Assembly: GCA_025360015.1 (NCBI GenBank)
Contig: JANYCZ010000025.1
Span: forward strand, 62,001 to 126,000
Length of the DNA stretch: 64,000 nucleotides
Reading direction: 5' to 3'
Origin: Verrucomicrobiota bacterium
GTDB taxonomy: Bacteria > Verrucomicrobiota > Verrucomicrobiia > Verrucomicrobiales > Verrucomicrobiaceae
Every line of letters begins with the position of its first letter. Within the stretch, counting starts at the first letter, position 1. Both the position numbers and the translations under genes were made by a program. The notes below the pieces were generated by a model. The model had not been told where the DNA came from and did not search any database. It saw only the letters and a program-made list of their open reading frames with translations. This document shows, one piece after another, positions 54,347 to 63,810 of the stretch.

Positions 54347-55144
54347 CTACACCGCCGGTCTCACCACCACAATGTCTCCCAGCAACTGCTCCTGCTCCAC
54401 CTGCAGGTGGTTGAGCTTGATGAGTTCCAGCATGGCAAGGAAGGTGACGATCACCTCGCCACGGCTCGCGGCGCTGGTGAAGAGGTCTTCAAATCTCACC
54501 TTGGTGCCCACGGCGACGATTTCGAGCAGGTGCTCGATCTTGTCCGCCACGGTGTAGCGGTCATTGACGATCTCGCGGAAGTCGCTGGCGTTTTCAAAGC
54601 GCTTCAGGATGCGCTGGAAGGCGCGGATCAGATCAAAGATGCCTACCTGCCCGATGGTCTCCACCGGGGCGTCGAGGTCGGGCAGCTCCGGGGTGGTGAC
54701 GAAGAGTTCATCCGCCTTCACCTCCTGCGCGCCAAGGAAATGGGCGGCCTCTTTGAATTTCTTGTACTCCATGAGCTGACGGATCAGCTCCCAGCGCGGG
54801 TCATTCTCCTCCGCGTCCTCCTCCGGCGGCTGCACCGCCTGGGGCAGCAGCTCGCGGCTCTTGATGTACATCAGATTGGCCGCCATCACGATGAACTCGC
54901 TCGCCAGCTCGATGTTCAGCGCCTGGAACGTGTCGATGTAATCCAGGTACTGCCGCGTGATGCGCTCCAGCGACACGTTGTAAATGTCGATCTCCTCCTT
55001 TTTGATCAGGTAAAGCAACAGGTCCAGCGGGCCTTCAAAAATCTCGAGTTTAACTTTGTAATCGGTGTCTTCCACAGGTCGAGATAGAGCGGAGAAACGA
55101 CGATGGCGAGAGGAAAATGACCTGCTTCCATTCTGGTCAAACAT
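54347..55144 (-). CDS. scpA: Segregation and condensation protein A
   Basis: A 265-residue kleisin. VKLEIFEGPLDLLLYLIKKEEIDIYNVSLERITRQYLDYI is the SMC-binding N-terminus (it spans residues 30-70), and the C-terminal winged helix ends VTFLAMLELIKLNHL. ScpA links SMC and ScpB in chromosome organisation. Residues 1-28 are atypical, so the start may be the GTG at 55075 rather than ATG 55144. No scpB lies next to it here. Confidence 0.92.
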   Translation of the reverse strand: MFDQNGSRSFSSRHRRFSALSRPVEDTDYKVKLEIFEGPLDLLLYLIKKEEIDIYNVSLERITRQYLDYIDTFQALNIELASEFIVMAANLMYIKSRELLPQAVQPPEEDAEENDPRWELIRQLMEYKKFKEAAHFLGAQEVKADELFVTTPELPDLDAPVETIGQVGIFDLIRAFQRILKRFENASDFREIVNDRYTVADKIEHLLEIVAVGTKVRFEDLFTSAASRGEVIVTFLAMLELIKLNHLQVEQEQLLGDIVVVRPAV

Positions 55145-55179
55145 CCCTACACACGCTACAAGCGTGCAGATTCACCCCA

Positions 55180-55449
55180 ATGCCCGCCAAAAAGAAACCC
55201 AACGCCAAGCCGCTCATCGGCGCCGCCTTGATCAAGGAGGTGTGTCGGCGCATCCGTGTGGCGCGGAGCTACTGGGATGCGCACAACAACCGCGCCTGCA
55301 GGGGCGAGCGCGAGAAGGCGATGGCGCTCTATGAGACGCTAACCGAGGCAGAGCGCGAGAAGGTGCCGCAGGAGCTGCGTGTGTGGCTGCGCTACCGCAG
55401 CGAGAAATACTTTGGCGATGACCGCACACCGCCGGGAGGTGGACGGTGA
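55180..55449 (+). CDS. Small conserved-looking protein before rlmF
   Basis: An 89-residue basic protein: MPAKKKPNAKPLIGAALIKE then an amphipathic helical body with ARSYWDAHNNRACRGEREKAMALYETL and a WLRYRSEKYFGDD end. No family is recognised. The stop at 55449 lies two bases before the rlmF ATG, so co-expression is likely and a nucleic-acid or ribosome-related role is plausible but not shown. Confidence 0.55.
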   Translation: MPAKKKPNAKPLIGAALIKEVCRRIRVARSYWDAHNNRACRGEREKAMALYETLTEAEREKVPQELRVWLRYRSEKYFGDDRTPPGGGR

Positions 55450-55451
55450 GG

Positions 55452-56354
55452 ATGAACGGCGCTCTCAAAGCAGGATTTCACCCCCGCAATCGCTTCAACA
55501 CACGCTACGACTTCCCGCAGCTCATCGCGTGCAGCCCGGCGCTGGCGGTGTTTGTGAAGCCAAATGCGTATGGCGATGACAGCATCGACTACGCGGACCC
55601 GCTGGCCGTGAAGACGCTGAATCAGGCGCTGCTGAAGCAGGCCTATGGCTTGTCGCATTGGGACCTCCCGCCCGGTTATCTCTGCCCACCGATTCCCGGA
55701 CGCAGTGATTACATTCATCATCTAGCGGATCTAATAGCCCTTCGGCGCGGGCCCTCGGTGCGGGTGCTGGACATCGGCACGGGGGCGAACTGCATTTATC
55801 CGCTGATCGGCGCGAGTGAGTACGGCTGGAGCTTTGTCGGTGCGGAGGTCGATGCTGCAGCAGGGCGCTGGGCGCAAAAGATCGTGACCTCGAATCCGAG
55901 TGTGACGTGCTTGATCGAATGCCGGTTGCAGAAGTCGGCGGCGCAGTGTTTTCAGGGTGTCATTCAACCGGGGGAGCACTTTGATCTGACGCTGTGCAAT
56001 CCGCCGTTTCATGCCTCGGCTGCTGAAGCAGCGGAGGGTACGCAGCGAAAACTGCGCAACCTCGGCGGGAAGAAATCGGGGCTGAACTTCGGCGGCAAAG
56101 CCACCGAGCTTTGGTGCGAAGGCGGCGAGCAGGGTTTCATCCGCCGCATGATCGCAGAGAGCGCCGACTATGCAGCGCAATGCGGGTGGTTCACCACGCT
56201 GGTTTCCAAGAGCGAGCATTTGCCGCGACTCCAGCAGGCGCTGCGGAGTGTGAAGGCGACAGCGGTCAAAGTCATCGATATGGCACAGGGGCAGAAGAAA
56301 AGCCGCATCCTCGCGTGGTCGTTTGCAAAGCAGGTGGTCAGGCATCCTGCCTGA
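55452..56354 (+). CDS. rlmF: 23S rRNA (adenine-1618-N6)-methyltransferase
   Basis: A 300-residue RlmF. LKAGFHPRNRFNTRYDFPQL and the FVKPNAYGDDSIDYADPLAV segments are diagnostic, VLDIGTGANCIYPLIG is the SAM-binding loop, and CNPPFHAS contains the NPPF catalytic motif. It methylates N6 of A1618 of 23S rRNA. I use ATG 55452; a GTG at 55446 overlaps the stop of the small gene upstream. Its stop codon is inside the 56337-56355 palindrome. Confidence 0.95.
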   Translation: MNGALKAGFHPRNRFNTRYDFPQLIACSPALAVFVKPNAYGDDSIDYADPLAVKTLNQALLKQAYGLSHWDLPPGYLCPPIPGRSDYIHHLADLIALRRGPSVRVLDIGTGANCIYPLIGASEYGWSFVGAEVDAAAGRWAQKIVTSNPSVTCLIECRLQKSAAQCFQGVIQPGEHFDLTLCNPPFHASAAEAAEGTQRKLRNLGGKKSGLNFGGKATELWCEGGEQGFIRRMIAESADYAAQCGWFTTLVSKSEHLPRLQQALRSVKATAVKVIDMAQGQKKSRILAWSFAKQVVRHPA

Positions 56355-56355
56355 C
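56337..56355. repeat. GTCAGGCA palindrome at rlmF end
   Basis: GTCAGGCA-TCC-TGCCTGAC, the reverse complement of the copy at 41532-41550. The rlmF stop TGA (56352-56354) is part of its right arm. No T-run follows. Confidence 0.6.
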
Positions 56356-56426
56356 TACGGCCCGGAGCCCCCGGTGAGTCAGAATCGAAGGCTGGAAACC
56401 CCGATATCCGCTGACAGGCCTGACGT

Positions 56427-57308
56427 CTAACCTCCGCGCTGAATGCGTGGCGCGATCTGGAGACACCTCAGCTTCCCGTTCTGCAACCAGCCCTCATCAT
56501 TCCGCAAAATCACACGCAGGGTATTGGGCGGTTTATTCCCAAGATAGGCGTCAGCTTTGATGAGGGTGACGGTGAGCGTGCCGTCGGCGTGGCGGAGGAT
56601 GGTTTGCGGCTTGTCGGTGTCGAACCAGCCGTCTTCGGTGAAGGCGATGATGTGATCCGCTTCTCGCTGGCTTTTGCTGAGGCGGGCCTCGGCGGTGGCA
56701 GGATTGAGTACGAGGGTGATCGTACTGCCGTTCTCACTGGCGGTGGAGGTCCAGGCGTCGCTGGGCTGCTCCGCGCGGGCGCGTTCAGCATCGAGCAGCT
56801 TGTGCCATTTCGGGTTCAGTTCAGCTGTAGCGGCGACGGGCAAGGTCAGGCTGAGATCCATCGAACCGGGGTTGCATGAATTACCGCAGCACATCCATGA
56901 GGCGAGGCCGGTAAGGGTGACAGAGTCGCCCACCTTCAAATTCGAAGGCGGGGTGATCTCAGCACGCAGCATCACATCGCGATCAAAGCCTTGCGCTTTG
57001 ATCTTGAACATGAACGTGCGCTCGGGTTCGGGATAAATGAGCTCGCCTGCCTTCCAGCCGCGTGGCAACTGCCACTTCATCTGCGTAGGCACCCCGACAA
57101 TACCGGGAAACCGCCAGTAGGTGTGCGCGCCGCGATCATGCTCCAGCCAGAGGCCAACGGTGAAGGGCTGGCCGGGGACGATGGCGGACTGCTCGGAGAC
57201 GAGTTGGAGTTTGAGGCCGGTTTGGGCCAATGCAGAATGACGAATGACGAATGCAGAATGCAGAATGATGAGCAGCAGCAAGAAGCGGCGGCTCAGGACA
57301 TTTGGCAT
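56427..57308 (-). CDS. Exported DsbD-N-terminal-like protein
   Basis: A 293-residue exported protein resembling the alpha domain of DsbD and related copper-thiol proteins: SEQSAIVPGQPFTVGLWLEHD, HTYWRFPGIVG and the cysteines of ASWMCCGNSCNPGSMDL around residue 145. The transmembrane and thioredoxin parts of full DsbD are missing, so it may act as a stand-alone periplasmic reductant or copper carrier. Its leader region (HSAFVIRHSALAQ) is encoded by a CATTC-type heptamer array. ATG 57308 is used; ATG 57326 would add six residues and lies in the flanking array. Confidence 0.7.
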   Translation of the reverse strand: MPNVLSRRFLLLLIILHSAFVIRHSALAQTGLKLQLVSEQSAIVPGQPFTVGLWLEHDRGAHTYWRFPGIVGVPTQMKWQLPRGWKAGELIYPEPERTFMFKIKAQGFDRDVMLRAEITPPSNLKVGDSVTLTGLASWMCCGNSCNPGSMDLSLTLPVAATAELNPKWHKLLDAERARAEQPSDAWTSTASENGSTITLVLNPATAEARLSKSQREADHIIAFTEDGWFDTDKPQTILRHADGTLTVTLIKADAYLGNKPPNTLRVILRNDEGWLQNGKLRCLQIAPRIQRGG

Positions 57309-57345
57309 TTTGTTTTTGTCATTCATTCGTCATTCCTCATTCTGG
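57229..57345. repeat. Heptamer repeat array overlapping a signal-peptide coding region
   Basis: Read on the minus strand, 57229-57270 consists of CATTCTG and CATTCGT heptamers in a row (six or so). On the plus strand, 57320-57345 has CATTCGT, CATTCCT, CATTCTG. The two arrays face each other about 50 bases apart. The first is inside the leader of the DsbD-N-like gene. Confidence 0.75.
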
Positions 57346-57389
57346 TTTCGTCATCCTGCGACAAGCGGACGGACTTAGGTCCGAGCTAC

Positions 57390-58754
57390 TCAATATGCGG
57401 CATGCCCCGGCGTCCTCGCAAAAGGAATCACATCCCGGATGTTAGGGACTCCAGTGACGAACATGAGCAGGCGCTCAAACCCGAGGCCGTAGCCAGCGTG
57501 GGGAACGGTGCCGTAGCGGCGGAGGTCAGCGTACCAAGAGTAGTTTTCGGGCTCCAGCCCCTGCTTGGCCATCAGCGCTTCGAGCACATCCAGGCGCTCC
57601 TCGCGCTGACTGCCGCCGACGATTTCGCCGATGCCGGGGACGAGCAGGTCCATGGCGGCGGCGGTTTTACCGTCGTCGTTCTGGCGCATGTAGAAAGGTT
57701 TGATCTCCTTCGGGTAATTGAAGATGGTGACAGGCCCTTTGACGTGTTCTTCAGCAAGATACCGCTCATGCTCCGTCTGCAGGCCTTCACCCCAGACCAC
57801 CGGGTTTTCAAAGCTGCGTCCGCTCTTGAGCAGAATCTCGACGGCGTCGGTGTAGCTGATGCGCTCGAAGGGCTTGGAGAGCGTTTGCTTGAGGCGCTCG
57901 ATGAGGCCTTTGTCGATGAACTTGTTGAAGAACTCGAGTTCGTCCGGGCATTCGTCAAACATGGCCTGCACGAGGTAACGCACCTGCTCCTCCGCCAGCG
58001 TCATGTCGGCGGTGAGATCATAAAAGGCCATCTCAGGCTCGATCATCCAGAACTCCGCCGCGTGGCGTGTGGTGTTGCTGTTCTCCGCGCGGAAAGTGGG
58101 GCCAAAGGTGTAGATGTTGCCGAGGGCGCAGGCAAAGGCCTCGCCCTGAAGCTGGCCGCTGACGGTGAGGTAGGTGGGGCGGCCAAAGAAATCCTGCTCC
58201 GGCTTGGTGGGCGTGTTCGGCTTGAGCGTGGTGACTTGAAACATCTCCCCTGCCCCTTCGCAGTCGCTGCTGGTGATGATGGGCGTGTGGACGCAGAAGA
58301 AACCGCGCTCCTGGAAAAAGCGATGCACGGCATAGGCCATCTTGCTGCGCACGCGGAAGACGCTGCCAAACAAATTCGTGCGCGGCCGCAGATGGGCGAT
58401 GGTGCGCAGAAACTCCGGCGTGTGCCCTTTCTTTTGCAGCGGATACGTCGCATCCGCCTCACCCAGCAGCCGCAGTTCCTTGGCCTGCATCTCCCACTTC
58501 TGCCCCGCAGCAGGCGAGGCGATCAGATCGCCCGTGACCTCGACGGAGGCACCGGTCAAAATTCGCGGCAGGAGATCCGCGGAAGGCAGCGCCGCATCGA
58601 CCACGACCTGCAATCCCTTGAAGCACGAGCCGTCGGAGATTTCGAGGAAGGAGCAAGCTTTCGAATCGCGCTTCGTGCGCACCCAGCCGCGGGCGATGAT
58701 GCCGGGGCGTGCGGATTCGGCGTGGATGAGGGAGTTGATGGTGTCGAGAGACAT
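57390..58754 (-). CDS. asnS: Asparaginyl-tRNA synthetase
   Basis: A 454-residue class II synthetase: N-terminal OB fold ([21 protein letters not shown]), class II motif 2 region ([21 protein letters not shown]) and motif 3 ([12 protein letters not shown]). The GSQREERLD loop is typical of AsnS. It joins Asn to tRNA-Asn. Confidence 0.96.
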   Translation of the reverse strand: MSLDTINSLIHAESARPGIIARGWVRTKRDSKACSFLEISDGSCFKGLQVVVDAALPSADLLPRILTGASVEVTGDLIASPAAGQKWEMQAKELRLLGEADATYPLQKKGHTPEFLRTIAHLRPRTNLFGSVFRVRSKMAYAVHRFFQERGFFCVHTPIITSSDCEGAGEMFQVTTLKPNTPTKPEQDFFGRPTYLTVSGQLQGEAFACALGNIYTFGPTFRAENSNTTRHAAEFWMIEPEMAFYDLTADMTLAEEQVRYLVQAMFDECPDELEFFNKFIDKGLIERLKQTLSKPFERISYTDAVEILLKSGRSFENPVVWGEGLQTEHERYLAEEHVKGPVTIFNYPKEIKPFYMRQNDDGKTAAAMDLLVPGIGEIVGGSQREERLDVLEALMAKQGLEPENYSWYADLRRYGTVPHAGYGLGFERLLMFVTGVPNIRDVIPFARTPGHAAY

Positions 58755-58887
58755 GGGCGGAAGCTAACGCGTGAGCGCTGAGAGGCAAGGAGGAGGGATC
58801 AAGATGATCGCAGCGCCAGGACTTGCATCAGCAGTCTTGCACTCCGAAGGCCGAGCATGTACTGATCATTTGCACCCATTCCAGAGC

Positions 58888-59433
58888 ATGAATACCGTCC
58901 CCTTGCAGTTTCTTATCGGCGTCACACGGCTGGTGGCGATTTATTTTGGCCTGAATGCGCTGGAGGGAATTGCAGCAGCGATAGCCCAGTATGCGACGGT
59001 CAGATTTCATGCCTCAAGCGCCCTTGTCCAGCAAATGCCCGTAGAGTGGGGCATGTATGTGCCGGGATTGGTATGCTCTCTGATTCTCGCGATTGGCACC
59101 TGGTTCGCTGCGCCTTTTCTTTGCCGTTTGGCATTGTTCGCCAAAGAAACCCCATCCGCACAACCTGACACAACTATTGCCTGGAATGAAGTGATGATCT
59201 TTTTGACGGGAGCGCTATTTGTTGGCTGGGGGCTGACCCGATTGGAGGATGCCTTAATACCGATTCTGAAAATCAAGGCCCAAGGATTAAATAAGGATCT
59301 GGCGATGGTCGAACAAATTTGGTTTTTTCACAACGGCGGCCATCATCGGATTCGGCGTGATCATGATGTCACGCTTTGCGAGCATCCATCGCTGGATGCA
59401 GAGACGCAAAGCTCTGGACAGTTCACAGGATAA
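58888..59433 (+). CDS. Membrane protein, probably frameshifted near its end
   Basis: A 181-residue reading with four or so hydrophobic helices (LVAIYFGLNALEGIAAAIAQ, YVPGLVCSLILAIGTWFAAP, VMIFLTGALFVGWGLTRL). After IWFF, at a run of six T (around 59321), the zero frame turns polar (HNGGHHRIRRDH), while removing one T gives a good transmembrane helix (AAIIGFGVIMMSRFASIHRW) and stop at 59440. So the true C-terminus is probably in the other frame; either a one-base insertion, a sequencing slip, or slippage. Confidence 0.6.
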   Translation: MNTVPLQFLIGVTRLVAIYFGLNALEGIAAAIAQYATVRFHASSALVQQMPVEWGMYVPGLVCSLILAIGTWFAAPFLCRLALFAKETPSAQPDTTIAWNEVMIFLTGALFVGWGLTRLEDALIPILKIKAQGLNKDLAMVEQIWFFHNGGHHRIRRDHDVTLCEHPSLDAETQSSGQFTG

Positions 59434-59461
59434 GACCTGAATCTCTCTTGGGTGCGGCGGC

Positions 59462-60340
59462 CTACTTCCCGAAATACCCCTTCACCTTGACCTTGCGCCC
59501 GTAGATCTTCTCACCGCCTGCCACGTAGAGAATATCGTGATCTCTACCGGCAAACTCGACGCTGACGACTTTGCCCATCGGTTCCGGTTTGGCAATGATG
59601 CCCGCCAGACGGCCTGCGGTATCGAAGACCTGCACGCCGAGTTCGGTGGTGACGAAAATGCGACCCGTCGCTTCCGTCGTTGCGCCATCGCCTGCGGCGG
59701 ACTCTTTGCCGAGGGGCAGCCACATCGTCATGTAAGGCTCGCCACCGGTCAAAGTGCCGTCATCTTCGATGCGCCAGGCCCAGACGTGCTTGCCGCCGTA
59801 TTCAGAGGCAAACAGCGTGCGCTCATCCGTGGAGATGGTGATGCCGTTGGGCTTCACCACATGGCCTTCATCCGCGATGATATGTTTCTTGTCCTTGGTG
59901 ATGAGATGGATGCGCTGCGTGGGTGTCTCGGTGAAATACAGGTTCCCGGTTTTGCTGACGACGAGGTCGTTGCACTTCACGCCTGAGAGCAGTTCTTCCA
60001 CCTCGCCCTTCATCGTGATGGCGATGATGCGACCTTCTTTGTTGTGGCAGGCATAGAAGCGCCCATCCGGACCAATCTGCAGACCACTGATGCCGGGCAG
60101 GTTGTCGAGAAACAAGTCCACCTTCCCAGTGGCGGCATCCAGCTTGTAAATGCCCTTCCCTCCCTTCACATCGGTGAAGTACAGATTGCCAGCCGTGTCG
60201 CAGCACAGGCCGTCGGTGAAGACATAGCCGCTGGCGACTTCTCGCCATGGCTCGCCTTCGATGAGGTAGTCATGCAGCGAGGTGTCCTGCGCGGAGAGCG
60301 CGGTGGAGAGAAGGCAGAGGGAAAGAAGGGCGCGTTTCAT
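59462..60340 (-). CDS. Exported SMP-30/gluconolactonase-like beta-propeller protein
   Basis: A 292-residue exported protein. Leader ALLSLCLLSTALSAQ, then a six-bladed SMP-30/gluconolactonase propeller: FTDGLCCDTAGNLYFTDV, NGITISTDERTLFASE and GDGATTEATGRIFVTT mark blades and the metal residues. Such enzymes hydrolyse sugar lactones. It is separated by 30 bases from the esterase gene on the same strand, in a carbohydrate-minded cluster. Confidence 0.85.
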   Translation of the reverse strand: MKRALLSLCLLSTALSAQDTSLHDYLIEGEPWREVASGYVFTDGLCCDTAGNLYFTDVKGGKGIYKLDAATGKVDLFLDNLPGISGLQIGPDGRFYACHNKEGRIIAITMKGEVEELLSGVKCNDLVVSKTGNLYFTETPTQRIHLITKDKKHIIADEGHVVKPNGITISTDERTLFASEYGGKHVWAWRIEDDGTLTGGEPYMTMWLPLGKESAAGDGATTEATGRIFVTTELGVQVFDTAGRLAGIIAKPEPMGKVVSVEFAGRDHDILYVAGGEKIYGRKVKVKGYFGK

Positions 60341-60370
60341 GATGCGGAAGGCGTTGGAACAACACGTGAT

Positions 60371-61240
60371 TTATTTCTTCCACAGCCAGCGCAGCGTGTC
60401 CGGCAGGATGGCACCGCCTTGCTTGCCGCTGTGCGTGCCTTCGCCGAGGACGAACTGGTAGTCATAGCCCGCAAACTTCAGCGACGCAGCCATGTCCTGA
60501 TTCGCCAGGGGCCAGTTGCCGAACTGGTTGTCCAGATCGTTGCTGCCGTCTTGCAGGAAGACCTTGAGCGGCTTCTTCTCCGTCTTGCGGATCAGTGCGG
60601 GATACACATAGCCGCCACGGATGTTGGTGAAGGAACCGATGTGGCTGACCACCTTCCGAAAGGCTTCGGGCCGCTCCCAGGCGACAGTGAAAGCGCAGAT
60701 GCCACCGCTGCTGTTGCCACAGATGCCACGGCCTTCAGGATCCTCGGTCAGCTTGTAGGTTTTGGACACTTCCGGCAGGATTTCTTCAAGCAGGAAGCGG
60801 GCATGCAGATCGCCGAGGGAATCATACTCAAAACTGCGGTTGCTGCGGGGCTTGTCCTTGGGGTTGGTCGTGGGAAACGCACCGGGATTGATGAAGATGG
60901 CGATGGTCACCGGCATCTCGCCCTTGGAGATAAGATTGTCGAACACCACGGGCACGCGGAACTGGCCGTCGGCCTTCACGAAGCCGCCACCGTCGCAGAA
61001 TACCATCACATTGGCAGGCGTCTCTGCCTTGTATTGCGCCGGCACATACACCCACCAGTCACGTGTCGTTCCCGGATAGACCTTCGAGTTCGCCCAGGCC
61101 GGCATCTGCGTCACCTTCCCCTGCGGCACGCCTTCCTTGACCTGTGAATCGGGACCGAGGACATACTGATCATCCTGCGGAGCGGAATGGGAGAGACTGG
61201 CGAAGACCAACGAGGCAATGGCAAGAGGAAGAAACTTCAT
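60371..61240 (-). CDS. Exported esterase (feruloyl/enterochelin-esterase-like)
   Basis: A 289-residue secreted hydrolase. Leader LPLAIASLVFASLSHSA, then RDWWVYVPAQYKAETPANVMVFCDGGG, and a nucleophile elbow GNSSGG (GICGNSSGGICAFTVAWERPEAF). The late GEGTHSGKQGG holds the catalytic histidine. Family enzymes remove ferulic or other esters from polysaccharides. ATG 61240 puts the leader first; the longer frame looks unrelated. Confidence 0.87.
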   Translation of the reverse strand: MKFLPLAIASLVFASLSHSAPQDDQYVLGPDSQVKEGVPQGKVTQMPAWANSKVYPGTTRDWWVYVPAQYKAETPANVMVFCDGGGFVKADGQFRVPVVFDNLISKGEMPVTIAIFINPGAFPTTNPKDKPRSNRSFEYDSLGDLHARFLLEEILPEVSKTYKLTEDPEGRGICGNSSGGICAFTVAWERPEAFRKVVSHIGSFTNIRGGYVYPALIRKTEKKPLKVFLQDGSNDLDNQFGNWPLANQDMAASLKFAGYDYQFVLGEGTHSGKQGGAILPDTLRWLWKK

Positions 61241-61325
61241 GGGACGAATCCGAACGGGAGAACGGCGGGGTATCTTGCAAGCATGAGAGGCCGGGCCTCG
61301 TTCCTTCGTTCTAAATCGCGCCTTC

Positions 61326-63749
61326 ATGATTTTTCGTTTCCTCCTGCCCAGCCTTTTTACCGCCACAGCGGCCTTTTCCGCCGTCGATTTCTCCCACAAG
61401 ATCGTGCCGATCCTGCGGGAGCACTGCGCGGAGTGTCATGCGGGGGACAAGAAGAAGGGCGGGTTCTCGTTCAATGACCGTGAGTCGTTGATGGAAGGGG
61501 GTGAAGATGGCGCGGTGGTGGTGAGGGGCCAAAGTGCGGAGAGTGCGCTGATCAAAGCCATCCTCTCCGCCGATCCGGACGAGCAGATGCCGCCCAAGGG
61601 CAAGCGAGTGCCTGCGGAGCAAACCGCGCTGCTGAAGCAGTGGATCGATGAAGGCCTGGCGTGGGAGGAGGGCTTTGCCTTCCAGAAGCCCGCGTATGAG
61701 CCGCCGCTGCAGCCGCGCATTCCCGTGCTGCCTGCTGCCGTGGAGGGACGGAGCAATCCCATTGACCGCATTCTTGACCAATACCTCGCGCAGAAAAAGC
61801 TCCCCCGCCCTGCGGCCATCGACGATGCCACGTTTGTGCGCAGGGCTTTCCTGGATCTCATCGGCCTGCTGCCGTCTCCAGAGGATCTGGAGGGATTTGC
61901 CAAGGACGCGTCGGCCGACAAACGCGCACGTCTCATCACCACGCTCCTCGCGCGGGACATCGACTATTCCGAGCACTGGCTTACCTTCTGGAACGACCTG
62001 CTGCGCAATGATTACGGCGGCACCGGCTTCATCACCGGCGGACGCACGCAGATCAGCAACTGGCTGTATCATGCGCTCATCACAAACATGCCCTTCGACC
62101 AGTTCGTGCGCGAACTCATTGCGCCACCGAATGACGAGAGCCGCGGATTCATCGACGGTATCAAATGGCGTGGCGATGTCAGCGCGGGGCAGACGGTGGA
62201 GATTCAGTTTGCGCAGAGCGTTTCGCAGAGCTTCCTCGGCATCAACATGAAGTGCGCTTCGTGCCATGACAGTTTCATCGATCGTTGGAAACTCAGCGAG
62301 GCCTATGGACTCGCGGCGATCTATTCCACGCGCCCGCTGGAGATCAACCGCTGTGACAAACCCATCGGCCAGCAGGCCGTGGCGGCGTGGTTGTTTCCTG
62401 AGATCGGTCAGGTGGATGCGAAGGCCGCACAACCCGAGCGCTTGAAGCAATTGGCGGCACTCATGATCCATCCGCAGAATGGCCGCACTCCACGCACCAT
62501 CGTGAATCGTCTGTGGCAGCGCCTGATGGGACGCGGCATCGTGCATCCGGTGGATGCCATGCAGACGGAGCCGTGGAGTGCGGATTTGCTCGACTACCTG
62601 GCCACGAATCTCGCGGCGCATCGGTATGACTTGAAGCAGACGCTCGCCCTCATCGCCACCTCGCAGGCGTATCAGTCGCACGCGCAGGTGGTGACAAAGG
62701 GCACTGACGATCACGGTTACACCTATGCGGGACCACGGACGAAACGGCTTACGGCAGAGCAGTTTGTCGATGCGGTCTGGCAGCTCACCGGTGCCGCGCC
62801 GACGAAAATGGACGCAGGCGTGCTGCGCGGTAAAGTCGATCCAGAACTCGCCAAACAGATCAAAATCCAAGGGCAATGGATCTGGGGCCACAGCGCCAAG
62901 CCCGGCAGCACCCCGCCCTCCGGCGAAACGATCACGCTGCGCAAAACGCTCAAGCTTGATGCCGATCCCCTCAGCGCCAGCGCAGTGGTGACCTGCGACA
63001 ATGCGTACACGCTCTTCGTAAACAACCGCAAGGTCAGCGCCGGAGATGACTGGACCAAACTCGCCGCCGTGCCGTTGCAAACCGCACTGCGCAAAGGCGC
63101 AAACTCCATCCTCGTCATCGCTACCAACGCGGGCAAAGGCCCAAACCCCGCCGGATTTTTCTTCGACGCGCGGGTGCGGGATGCGGCCGGCAAGGAGATC
63201 GCCATCAGCAGCGATGCCACCTGGGAATGGTCCGCCAAAGCGCCGCCCGCCAAAGAAGGCCGCATCGCCGCCTTCAAAGCCAAGGATTGGCAGGCCGTCA
63301 CGGTGGTAAAAGCTCTTGATGCATGGCAGCAGGTCATCCATGCGCAGGCTCCCGCGCTACTGGCGCAAGGAGCCGGTGGCTCGGACCACATGGTCCGCGC
63401 CTCGCTGATGAAATCCAATTTTCTCATGCGCACCCTGGGGCGTCCAAATCGCGACCAAATCGTGACCTCCCGCCCAAACGACCTCACCACGCTGGAAGCC
63501 ATCGATCTCGCCAATGGCAGCGTGCTGGCCGAAGCCATGGCCAAAGGAGCGCAACGGTTGTTAGCGACGAAACACCCTTCCCCGGCCGCTTTGATCACCA
63601 GCTTGTATCACCAGGCTCTGTGCCGGGCCCCTTCCGTCAGCGAGCTTGCCACGGCGCACACTTTGATAGGCGAAAAGCCCACCCAGCAGTCGCTGGAAGA
63701 CGTGCTATGGGCCGTCTGCATGCTGCCGGAGTTTCAGGTGGTCCGGTAA
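61326..63749 (+). CDS. Secreted c-type cytochrome with DUF1549/DUF1553 and an inserted beta domain
   Basis: An 807-residue exported protein. Haem site Cys34-Ala-Glu-Cys37-His38 sits just after the leader (SLFTATAAFSAV), DUF1549 at about 145-350 (NPIDRILDQYLAQKKL, FVRRAFLDLIGLLPS) with a second possible haem pair CASCH in MKCASCHDSFIDRW. The DUF1553 part is split: between residues about 520 and 660 comes a beta-rich stretch (DADPLSASAVVTCDNAYTLF) like a galactose-binding domain. Divergent from the esterase gene, 85 bases apart. Confidence 0.87.
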   Translation: MIFRFLLPSLFTATAAFSAVDFSHKIVPILREHCAECHAGDKKKGGFSFNDRESLMEGGEDGAVVVRGQSAESALIKAILSADPDEQMPPKGKRVPAEQTALLKQWIDEGLAWEEGFAFQKPAYEPPLQPRIPVLPAAVEGRSNPIDRILDQYLAQKKLPRPAAIDDATFVRRAFLDLIGLLPSPEDLEGFAKDASADKRARLITTLLARDIDYSEHWLTFWNDLLRNDYGGTGFITGGRTQISNWLYHALITNMPFDQFVRELIAPPNDESRGFIDGIKWRGDVSAGQTVEIQFAQSVSQSFLGINMKCASCHDSFIDRWKLSEAYGLAAIYSTRPLEINRCDKPIGQQAVAAWLFPEIGQVDAKAAQPERLKQLAALMIHPQNGRTPRTIVNRLWQRLMGRGIVHPVDAMQTEPWSADLLDYLATNLAAHRYDLKQTLALIATSQAYQSHAQVVTKGTDDHGYTYAGPRTKRLTAEQFVDAVWQLTGAAPTKMDAGVLRGKVDPELAKQIKIQGQWIWGHSAKPGSTPPSGETITLRKTLKLDADPLSASAVVTCDNAYTLFVNNRKVSAGDDWTKLAAVPLQTALRKGANSILVIATNAGKGPNPAGFFFDARVRDAAGKEIAISSDATWEWSAKAPPAKEGRIAAFKAKDWQAVTVVKALDAWQQVIHAQAPALLAQGAGGSDHMVRASLMKSNFLMRTLGRPNRDQIVTSRPNDLTTLEAIDLANGSVLAEAMAKGAQRLLATKHPSPAALITSLYHQALCRAPSVSELATAHTLIGEKPTQQSLEDVLWAVCMLPEFQVVR

Positions 63750-63810
63750 TTTTCGGCCCTTGATTTGAGTCGGAGGCTGGGAATGCTGCGCGTCACTCCA
63801 CCCCCACCCT

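Noticed and set aside
56991..58781. 596-codon frame antisense to asnS and the DsbD-N-like gene
   Set aside because: AsnS motifs on the other strand are unambiguous; the MTNDE-like peptide in this frame is from the heptamer array.
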